A stretch of DNA of 64,000 bases from NCBI GenBank assembly GCA_025201365.1, contig JAIXMF010000001.1:62001-126000 (forward strand), written 5' to 3'. Shown one piece after another: positions 57,201 to 64,000 of this stretch (its first letter is position 1; every line of letters begins with the position of its first letter). This DNA is from Syncephalis plumigaleata (taxonomy: Eukaryota > Zoopagomycota > Zoopagomycetes > Zoopagales > Piptocephalidaceae). Under the pieces are notes generated by a model that was not told the DNA's origin, did not search any database, and saw only the letters and a list, made by a program, of their open reading frames with translations. A program made the position numbers and the translations under genes.

Positions 57201-58756
57201 ATAGTCCCACCCACCTGGAAGGACTCGCCGTCATATGGGCTGTAAAGCATTACCGACATTACCTGTATGGACGACGATTTACGCTTAAAACGGATCACTC
57301 TGCATTATTATCGCTATTTAAGACGTCAGAACCACTCACCGGTCGACTAGCTAGATGGCAATTAATGTTAATGGAATACGACTACGACATCGAACATATC
57401 AAAGGCAAGATAAACCCGGCCGATTACTTATCTCGACATCCAGCTCCTATGGAACAGCATACCGACCTATTTGCAATGTCATTCACCTTCTATAACGCAA
57501 CTAGAGATTATGTGAACAAAATGGTTTATCCTACCAACGCCACGGAAATTGAAAGAAAGCGATTACGAAGAATCGCAGGAAAGTATAAGGTTATCGATGA
57601 TAAATTGTATCAAGTTATCAATAATCAGGAAAAGGAAGTATTACATGAGCATAACGCTCACGAGGAAATAGCAAGGATACATAATGAAGGACACAATGGT
57701 GTCGAAAATACATGGAGACGTGTGAAGATGCGTTTCGCCGGCATCGGTTTATACAAAGTCGTAAAAGAAGTAGTAAAAGGATGCGACATATGCCAGCGAA
57801 ATACTACGACGGCCATTAGACAGGAACCTATGCATTCTATCAGTTCCAGTTATCCATTCCAATTACTCGGTGTTGACGCCATGGGACCCATCAACCCCAT
57901 CAGTACGTCTGGAAATCGATATATTTTGACAGCTATCGATTACTTCACTAAATGGCCTATTGCTCGAGCTACCAAGGATATCACCACTGAGACGGTCATT
58001 CGTTTCTTAATAGAAGATGTTGTGGCATTATATGGAGTTCCTCAGCAGTTAATTACGGATCGAGGAGCCGACTTCACGAGCGATTTAGCCGACGAATTCT
58101 TTAAGTATTTACGAATTCATCATACTCCTACTACTGCTTATAGACCACAAGCGAACGGTCAAGTAGAACGGTTAAATCGAACATTGAAAGAGCAGCTAAC
58201 TAAACTGACTAACGGCAATTTACAATGGGATGTAGATTTATGGAAAGCTTTATTAGTTATTCGCACCATGACCAGTGCTACTACGAAGTTTACCCCTAGT
58301 CGTTTGTTATATGGTTATGAGCTCAAAACGCCAGCCGTGTGGACGTTGAATACGAATAGTTTCATTGATTCCGAAGAAGAATACGATCAGCGTTTACAAA
58401 GTATTCAGTACGAATTACCGAAGTTACGAGAAGTGGCTCAAGAGAATACGCGAATTGCACAGATACGTCAGAAGATTCGCTACGATCGAACGGTTCAACC
58501 GCGTTCTTTCCAACCAAATACGGAGGTTTTATTACGGGTAATGGTATCATCAAGCGGAAAATTCACTAACTTGTATGATGGACCGTACAAAGTCATTCGT
58601 TTATTACACCCCGGTACTTACCTTATATCGGATGGTAAGAGTTTCGATATCGTTCACGTCGACAGACTTAAACCATACCATGAATATCAACAAATGATAC
58701 CTGTCGTTCGACCAAGCCAACTACGATCCACTCTTCGCCGCTTCCGACAACCTTGA
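54215..58756 (+). CDS. Ty3/Gypsy Gag-Pol polyprotein
   Basis: One frame of 1,513 residues encoding all expected parts. Gag lies at about 1-200 with one CCHC knuckle, CYNCQGKGHMAREC, near 237-250. The aspartic protease has DTGAASSVIS near 428. Reverse transcriptase spans about 650-830, with LDARSGYWQVPL and FIDDIIIYS as active site. RNase H has TDGSGRGLGAILQQ near 958. Integrase has its HHCC zinc site around 1160-1192 (GCDICQRN) and the catalytic core with GVDAMGP, DRGADFTSDL and QANGQVERLNRTL. A GPY/F-like module (GPYKVIRLLHPGTY, HVDRLKPYH) ends the protein. No chromodomain and no envelope-like part. Gag and Pol share one frame, as in several fungal Gypsy lineages. Confidence 0.95.
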   Translation: MDGKIGCMEAPTFGGRKSEDPEKWLSRFKKIKRANNWLDDQAIAMAGVSLEGTAEAWYESIEEVTTTWQEFENAFRSKYVTVGYKHHATRQLFSYRQGKEESIDELLTTLDSLIKRAEITSDEVKLELLAQAIRPEYKREFRKEGPNTYRRAKELLLREESLDLEAQDILPSIKASYDQPALIGRTKSEESKSQSLETSMERLMERFQEMSLNMIQAMVQEKNKPTERNNERSFSERRCYNCQGKGHMARECPQRQGENLNLLDNDANEDDLFPLGKRKERDIAIPATRKNARKAVATDMEMDIQEQTVPTTHVAQPTVQAKDVPRRKAPAAKEGNVAARVPRQPRMPPNLNLETDRNAYKIEDQLRSTPANISIAQLIYQSPAIRQQLARALRREMDANNLDDEIGHNYTSARRRVIINGIEVMAIIDTGAASSVISPALVSHLGIRPRHRVDRVLVTADGQRHTPRHMVKDLPISIGPLTLPADIIVFERTGHLLILGIDWMKRNSITPDIIQNKLIYRKDGITMEIPMNTQQYDDIDPLLEDAPVFAAPDTPPTDTASIETLFEHFSVQNEGVTAVNSQSDSGNDADLDIMDPDDLFGLAVTTPTTAYQPLPEDDRAQLQAVVDDFKDVFAEEIEELGRTTAATHSIDTGDHSPVRIRPYRVPQAMLRQIKEEIEKMKQSGVIEEAQSPWCAPLVPIQKKNGGLRLCVDYRKLNAITRKDKYPLPLIDEIMDALGGSSVYSTLDARSGYWQVPLATEDDRDKTAFAIPGGGFYRFLVMPFGLANAPGTYQRMMERVFADMLWKNVIVFIDDIIIYSKNVDEHLEHLKIALDRCRKVQLQLSPTKCFIGYQGLEYLGFRISAHGLAPTPNKIDAIIHAKPPTNATTVRSFMGLASYYRRFVEGFATISRPLNRLMRKNTPWSWDEDQIEAFQTLQSKLANAPILRFVDWNLPFVLTTDGSGRGLGAILQQRLPDQKEVVISYASRSLSQAESNYSPTHLEGLAVIWAVKHYRHYLYGRRFTLKTDHSALLSLFKTSEPLTGRLARWQLMLMEYDYDIEHIKGKINPADYLSRHPAPMEQHTDLFAMSFTFYNATRDYVNKMVYPTNATEIERKRLRRIAGKYKVIDDKLYQVINNQEKEVLHEHNAHEEIARIHNEGHNGVENTWRRVKMRFAGIGLYKVVKEVVKGCDICQRNTTTAIRQEPMHSISSSYPFQLLGVDAMGPINPISTSGNRYILTAIDYFTKWPIARATKDITTETVIRFLIEDVVALYGVPQQLITDRGADFTSDLADEFFKYLRIHHTPTTAYRPQANGQVERLNRTLKEQLTKLTNGNLQWDVDLWKALLVIRTMTSATTKFTPSRLLYGYELKTPAVWTLNTNSFIDSEEEYDQRLQSIQYELPKLREVAQENTRIAQIRQKIRYDRTVQPRSFQPNTEVLLRVMVSSSGKFTNLYDGPYKVIRLLHPGTYLISDGKSFDIVHVDRLKPYHEYQQMIPVVRPSQLRSTLRRFRQP

Positions 58757-58784
58757 ACGAGGACGTCAAGCATTTGTGTGGGCA

Positions 58785-59284
58785 TGTAATCCGCTCCTGT
58801 GATATATGAACTTCACAGTAGGATTTCCTCACTTTAACGAATCTCCACCTAGATTTGATCACGTGATGATACACTTGCTCATTACTACGTCAGGATCTAT
58901 AACGATCACCCACTCGCCTCTTATTCCCTTACACAAACAATCAACAACCACCCGACGATTCAACATAAAGTAGCATTCGCCATGCTACGCTTCCCGCTCA
59001 TCAACAAGTACTACGCGAACTAGTACATCTTCGACTAACTCGGCAAAGATGCGCTGTAGCAAACTCACATCTACTGCTGGTACCTCTTTACATTCATAGC
59101 TGTTCTAGCTATATAAGCGTACTTACATTTATACGAAATAAAGACATTATCTTATCACACACTTACTCATCGAACAATACCCTCTACTCTACAATTCTCT
59201 CAACTTATCATAGTGTCTTATCTTAACACGAGCTCTCGAATCTATCGTAACATTATTTCAGGCAGAACAAATTGCCGCGTTACA
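58785..59284 (+). repeat. 3' LTR of Ty3/Gypsy element
   Basis: 500 bp, identical by eye to the 5' copy. Followed by GTAA, the right half of the target duplication, then by the original upstream flank of the 5S gene. Confidence 0.95.
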
Positions 59285-59540
59285 GTAAATTTGGCATTTT
59301 TTGCCATGGTATTATATGTATTGAAATTTGCCATTTTTCGAAAAAATAGATTTTTTTATTTTTTTTTTATAATAACATGCTTGCTTAGTTATTCTACATC
59401 ATATAACGCGAGAATATATTTATTGCTAATAATGTATAATATATATATAACTTAATGTATATATAGCGACTAATCAATCTACAATAAAAAACTTGTTGTC
59501 TAATCGTATATATCCTGCTTCCATGTCGTGGCCTCTATGC

Positions 59541-62141
59541 TTATGAGTATTGACGACCGGGGAAATCTTTAATACGCCCAGTGGCCATGTATTCCTCGAG
59601 GAACGATTTTAGACGGCTGTTGGCTGCCGGGCTCTTGGGCGGTAAGCGCGGCACGTAGTCTTGAATAATAAATTGTAGTAGTTTACGTGCTTGATCGCCG
59701 TACACTTCAAGTAGGGCAGGACCGGCAATCTCGAGGAATGTATTAATCAGCATAGGTGTAATCGTATGCGGGGAACGATTTAGTATACAGGCGAGCCATC
59801 GCCAACCGTACAGCATACCGTATGGATTGGGGTTGTTGCCTGACGGCGTGGTTTGTACAATGGCCGAGAATAGAGCTACCATACCGCACATACGCTCTTT
59901 GTATTGTTCAGCTTCCTCGTTGGATGCATAGCCGAGTACTTTACGATATGCCTCATCAGATTGTCCCTAACAATGATCATGTATATGCATGAGGCAATTA
60001 ATAGTGACATTGACAAAATGAATACTCCACTTACCGGTTGACGTATTATGTAGTCAGGAATAACGTAAGGGCAATTCTTCATTAAACGACCAGCCATAAA
60101 CTTAATTAACGGTGGATGCTCGATAAATAGTGCTACACACATACGGGCTAGTGGAAATGCCGATGACAGTTTGACGCGTACTTCCGTTTCCGCTTGTTTC
60201 TAATGCAACACACATATATACATACACAATTAGATGATTACTAGATGATTTGTGCATGTACATGCGACTTACTACTACGGATTTAGCAAAAAAGTTCAGT
60301 AAAAAGTAATAAACACTGGGTGATATTTGTTGCGCTTGTTTGAATAGTTGATTCAACTCGTTCACCTTTTCTAAACGTTAACATCTAGTCGTATAATAAT
60401 CTGCTCTAGTCTACTTACAATTCGATCAATTTGAGATCGTGTATTTGTAATCTGACCAATCTTCGGTTTAACTTTCATTCTGCCTTCAAAGCAAATCTTC
60501 TTAAATTCGAGATTGCTCGCTATTTCCGGTTTAATTTGTTCGTTGTAGTCCTACATCGATTATATGTCAGTATTATCATTATTGGTATAACATGACGGCA
60601 TACTCACCTTAATAAATGTTAACATATCGATGGTTGCACTGCGCGTGCGATTCGATCTTTCATTTGCAATGGCAGCTTCCTATACTAGATTGTAGCCTAT
60701 TGTCGATAGTAATGCACGCATACTGCTTACCTTTCGTTCTTGCTCTAGTTTCGCTTCTAGTTCTGCCTCTTTCACACGACGCTCCTCTTCTTCTTTCATC
60801 TTTTGTCTCGCTAATGCTTCCTCGGCAGCCTTTTTCCGCTTTATCTCTTCCTCTCGTTCCCGCTCCAATTGGGCTAATGCACCGTCTAATTTCTATTACT
60901 AAAGATTAGTATATATATATATATGTATATTACTAATGTCTCATACACCTACCGAGAACATGGCTTGTTTACGCGATGCTAATGAATATTCAGCTTGTCG
61001 TTCCTTTTCATCACTATGTCATCTCGTTAATATTACCATAGATGTCGCGCTGCTACCTCACTAACCTGGTCAATAGTAGTCTTTCAAGTGCCTTGGTTGC
61101 CTCTTCAGTCGCTTGGTATATCTGTTGCATATACTGCTCCTGATTCCGTATACTCTCCTCTCGTATACGTGATTTCTCCTGTCTAACCTGAATGGCCTTA
61201 TCCGCTGCCGCTACCTATTCAGCATATTAGCGTACATTTCCCCAAGTCAATCATGCTATATCACACGCGTGTAATTACCTTTCCGGCACGCTTGGCTTCC
61301 TTAATAATAATCTCTTGTGCATCAACATAGTTGACATATTTCATCAACACTGCTTCCGGTTCATCTTTCAGAGTAATTGAAGCATCCGTTCGATGACGTG
61401 CTTGTGGTGTGCGTAGACGTGGTGCTGACCGCGACAACGGTGTACGCACCACATTATTGCCTTCCATATCGTCTTGCGACCATTGTAAACTAGATTATGT
61501 CATGAGTAAGTAAATTGATGTTTGTGATATGTATGTATGCATGCATGTATGCTGATTTACCTTTTGCTAGGCGTGGCCGCTGGACTAGCTGAACGCATAC
61601 GCGCGGCCAATGGCGACATATGAAATTGCTCTGTCGGTAAGGATGCTCGCTCATACGATAATCGCGTGTGTGGAGACTCGTCACTACGTAGTCGTGCATT
61701 GGGTGATGTTGCGCTAACTAACGAGGTTGATAAGGAGGGAGTACCGGGTTGTTTATGCGCAAGTACGGGAAGCCCCGTCAATAATTCATCGTCGCTACTA
61801 TCCTCCTCCTCCTCGGAACTAGGACAGCGGAACGAGTTGTACGAGTGAGGAGAGTGCCAATGTCTATAGTTATTAGTGCGGCGTTAGTATATCCGCTACT
61901 GCTATTACGGTGTTGCAACTTACGTTGATAGGTCGGAATAGCCTGTAGACGGTGAGAGCGCGTTTGTTGACGAAGTTAACGCTGAGTTCCCCTTAGGAAT
62001 CGGTCGTGGCTGACTCGAAGCAAAGTTAAGCGAGGATGACGGTTGCGAGTGCTCGTTCGTCGGTTGCTTATGGGCAATCCACGTTTCGTCTAACTGGCCT
62101 AGATCGTCGTCGCCGTTATCGTCAATAAGCCCGAATCGCAT
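59541..62141 (-). CDS. GLE1: Nucleoporin / mRNA export factor GLE1
   Basis: Gle1 with inositol hexakisphosphate activates the DEAD-box helicase Dbp5 at the cytoplasmic face of the nuclear pore. Eleven exons (61924-62141, 61561-61863, 61279-61489, 61066-61214, 60953-61013, 60731-60892, 60608-60679, 60419-60550, 60273-60365, 60035-60199, 59541-59966) join in perfect phase to 663 residues. The N-terminal part is low complexity, Ser/Pro-rich. A central coiled coil (EREREEEIKRKKAAEEALAR and EEERRVKEAELEAKLEQE) precedes the conserved GLE1 domain: FKKICFEGRMKVKPKIGQIT, FPLARMCVALFIEHPPLI, NCPYVIPDYIIRQPGQSDEA, CGMVALFSAIVQT, PYGMLYGWRWLACILNRSP and LPPKSPAANSRLKSFL. Basic residues in KVKPKIGQIT-type stretches fit the IP6 site. 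No frame disturbance. Confidence 0.95.
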
Positions 62142-62435
62142 TGCAGCTACTAAACACGACTATGGCGTTGATTCTTGAACAGATAGTAAAGAACAGTATG
62201 GCACAATGATATCGGAGGAAAAAGAACTACGAGGAACGTGCTACAAGACGTCAGTTCTTGAAGAGAGCACAAGTTTTATTGTAAATAAGCATTCTGTTAT
62301 TATTATTATGAATAATGATAGATTTATTTTTTTAGTGTTAGCGCATCACATCGTTCGTTTCATTCGTTTCATATCACTCCTACTATTTCATTGCTTCTCT
62401 CTCTCTCTCTCTCTCTACTTTCCACCTTCTATATC

Positions 62436-62903
62436 ATGTCTACTTTGGCTGTGAAAGCTGCCTCTTCGGCTTCTATTAAGGAATGCCGTATCAAGGCATT
62501 GCGTCTCTATCGTCAATGGCAGATTGCGGTAGGTAGATTAAGACGACGTTCACCAAGGATCATTAGTAGATGGCAACTCGTCTTGATATTATTTATACAT
62601 ACATACATGCGCATGTAGATTCAATATTAACGCGACTATTAGGTACCCACTATCATAGGTATCTACCAGTTGGACGTGCCCATTCCAGTATTTCGCGCTA
62701 AAATCCGACAAGAATTCGAGCGTCATCGTAATGTAACTGACCCGCGCATTGCCGATATCCTTATTCATAAGGGTAACGTCGAGCTAGAAGAAACTATGAA
62801 CATGTGGAAGCAACCCGCTCAGCTAATGTATTCGTTCTGGCGCGAAGAACAAGAACCAAAACCGCAGGATTTCCTTTCGCGTTTCTATGAAGGTCGTTCC
62901 TAA
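62436..62903 (+). CDS. NDUFA6: Complex I LYR subunit NDUFA6/B14
   Basis: Accessory subunit of mitochondrial NADH:ubiquinone oxidoreductase that carries the acyl carrier protein. Two exons (62436-62528, 62643-62903), 117 residues, in phase. KALRLYRQWQIAVPTI has the LYR motif near residues 23-25, followed by YQLDVPIPVFRAKIRQEFER, NVTDPRIADILIHKGNVELE and WKQPAQLMYSFWREE, then PKPQDFLSRFYEG, all as in NDUFA6. The next gene encodes another probable mitochondrial protein on the other strand, and NDUFAF5 is 31 kb to the left, so this genome keeps complex I. A CT tract (62399-62416) lies in the leader. Confidence 0.95.
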
Positions 62904-63025
62904 ATACTCATATACATATATACATATGATTGATATTAGGGTCTTGGTTGAACATTAATAAAGTAGTACGCATTATACTGGCAATAATGGTTGTTATTCT
63001 AACATCATACTATCAATGAATTTAT

Positions 63026-63666
63026 TTAACTAGTAGCTGCCTGTTCTTCAGCAGCTTGCTGTTCACGGCCTATCCGATCAGCCTCCATGGCTATTTCTAG
63101 ATCTTCCTCAGGAGTTGTATCTTCACGTCCAGCATAATTAAGTTTGCGTAAAATAGTCTAAACATCCTACGTTAGTTTCTCGATTACAAAGCTCTAGTTC
63201 CTTTTACCTCTTGTCGGCTAACACAGTTCCAGAACGCGCTACGACGGAACTCGCACATGGTAAGCCAGTCCCTCCAACTGCCACTACGGAAACATTCGCG
63301 TAGATCGGCGTGTACATCGGCACAGTTATCCAGTGCTCGGTCTTTGATCCGTCTTGCTTGGTAATAGGACGCTTGTGCTTGCGCTAAAATTGCCGCTTGC
63401 TCCTCGCGGGGTGGCGCACCAAATCGATCAAACATCTCGCTCCAGCTCTGCTCTTTGTTAGCTTCCTTCGTTCCTGATGTCTCTGCCTCCGTGTCATTCG
63501 TTGTTTGGGTCGATTCCGTTGCTGTTGTGTCATACAGTATCTGATCAAGCTTAGATTGCGCAGTGGTTCGTGCGCGTTCTAAATAATCCTGCAACGCGGG
63601 ACTATCCGGTGCTGCCGCATTGCTGCTATTAGCTTGGTCCGCGGGACGCGACTGACTACTCCCCAT
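63026..63666 (-). CDS. Twin-CX9C (CHCH) protein with N-myristoyl-type start, Mic19/CHCHD3-like candidate
   Basis: Two exons (63208-63666, 63026-63157), 196 residues, in phase. From the first ATG the protein begins MGSSQSRPAD, a good N-myristoylation signal, which Mic19/CHCHD3 also carries. Residues 1-95 are polar and disordered. The core has NCADVHADLREC and then MCEFRRSAFWNC, both exactly CX9C, separated by about 13 residues (FRSGSWRDWLTM), the twin-CX9C fold that Mia40 oxidises in the intermembrane space. The C-terminal TILRKLNYAGRED and EEDLEIAMEADRI are helical and charged. Mic19 is a MICOS subunit at cristae junctions; other twin-CX9C factors (Cox assembly) are possible. In-frame codons upstream of 63666 lack an ATG, so the start is secure. 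Confidence 0.72.
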
Positions 63667-63817
63667 TGCGGTATTCAAGGTGATCGACAGTGCAAGGAAG
63701 TAAATAACAAGTGACGAAATGACAATCACCAGGAATCCACGGTTTTCTTTTTATCTCTCTCTCTCTTACGCACTCACTCACTCATCTTATTGTTCGATAG
63801 TTTCTAGCGATTTCGTC
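63667..63817. promoter_or_regulatory. Short divergent promoter
   Basis: Only 151 bases separate the two divergent starts at 63666 and 63818. Contains a CT tract (63752-63766) and CACTCACTCACTCA (63772-63784). Likely a shared bidirectional promoter. Confidence 0.5.
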
Positions 63818-64000
63818 ATGTCGTCATTACAAGATAGCCGTTTATCTGCCTTGGAGAACGAGGAGAACGCCTCTAAGAGTCAAGCAACTGAGGGTGTGAG
63901 CACTCAGGAACTCAATAACAACAGCAACAAGGATACAGCTAAGGTAGCAGAAAGTGATTCAGAAGGCGAAGAAAGTCAAGATAAAGCAGTAGCCGCAGGA
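63818..64000 (+). CDS. Acidic low-complexity protein, 5' part only
   Basis: Starts MSSLQDSRLSALENEENASK and stays open to the right edge (61 codons). Rich in Ser, Glu, Gln and Asn, with ESDSEGEESQD, a likely casein kinase 2 type acidic patch. No domain is visible yet, so identity is unknown. Runs off the window. Confidence 0.6.
   Translation, partial: MSSLQDSRLSALENEENASKSQATEGVSTQELNNNSNKDTAKVAESDSEGEESQDKAVAAG

Larger units (their letters stand above)
53625..59284 (+). mobile_element. Ty3/Gypsy LTR retrotransposon, whole-looking
   Basis: A 5,660-bp Metaviridae-type element. It has two 500-bp terminal repeats that I find identical on line-by-line reading, one continuous gag-pol frame and a flanking GTAA on both sides (53621-53624 and 59285-59288), read as a 4-bp target duplication. 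LTRs begin TGTAATCC and end TTACA. Just after the 5' repeat, TTGGTGCTCACTACAGG is a likely tRNA primer site (TGG pairing with CCA). Identical repeats mean a very recent insertion. It sits exactly at the start of the 5S gene, on the opposite strand. It appears whole, with no breaks seen. Confidence 0.95.

Noticed and set aside
59213-59455. 80-codon frame spanning the 3' LTR end and flank
   Set aside because: Crosses the element boundary and has no coding character.
1-64000. Programmed ribosomal frameshifting as the cause of the frame changes
   Set aside because: Sites share no slippery heptamer, occur several times per gene and cluster in homopolymers; consensus deletions explain them better.
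1-64000. CRISPR arrays, bacterial operons or prophage
   Set aside because: Introns, tRNA and 5S types and gene content are eukaryotic; no regularly spaced repeats were seen.

Overview
The window comes from a nuclear genome of a filamentous or zoosporic fungus, most likely an early-diverging (non-Dikarya) lineage. The reasons are dense genes with many short GT-AG introns (about 50-100 nt), a chitin-type AA11 monooxygenase, an arrestin-related PPxY adaptor, an ABCC transporter, threonine dehydratase, complex I parts, and a methionine synthase reductase (a B12-related gene rare or absent in most Dikarya). The placement is inference; no marker phylogeny could be run.

Layout. 1-10.5 kb: a UBA/UBX-type protein (partial), metaxin, an F-box protein, a PM20D2-like M20 peptidase and a very long TBC1D5-like Rab GAP. 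10.7-18.2 kb: a kinase-like protein with an N-terminal signal sequence, a secreted YcnI/DUF1775 copper protein, a Zrt3/ZupT-like ZIP zinc transporter and an Atx1 copper chaperone, separated by long non-coding stretches. 19-25 kb: a poorly defined coding-like region, an SDR-like protein, ubiquilin/Dsk2 and a CaMK-type kinase. 26-29 kb: a secreted AA11 LPMO-like protein and a ZIP9-like transporter. 29.6-42.4 kb: prefoldin 2, NDUFAF5, threonine dehydratase, a small secreted peptide, methionine synthase reductase, SmB and an arrestin-domain adaptor. 44.9-50.9 kb: a full-length ABCC transporter. 51-53 kb: a trypsin fragment and a cysteine-rich secreted protein. 53.4-59.3 kb: tRNA-Gly(GCC) and 5S rRNA genes packed together, with a whole-looking Ty3/Gypsy element inserted exactly at the 5S start. 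59.5-64 kb: GLE1, NDUFA6, a twin-CX9C protein and the start of an acidic protein.

Themes. Two proteins whose mature N-terminus is predicted to be histidine (YcnI and AA11, both copper His-brace type families), Atx1 and two ZIP carriers lie within 17 kb, a possible metal-handling neighbourhood. Mitochondrial genes recur (metaxin, NDUFAF5, NDUFA6, twin-CX9C), but nothing shows they are co-regulated.

Quality warning. Many conserved genes change reading frame one or more times, and every case I could phase with confidence is a missing base, often in a short homopolymer. I treat this as probable assembly or consensus deletion error, so many CDS spans below are correct as gene extents but are not clean single translations.
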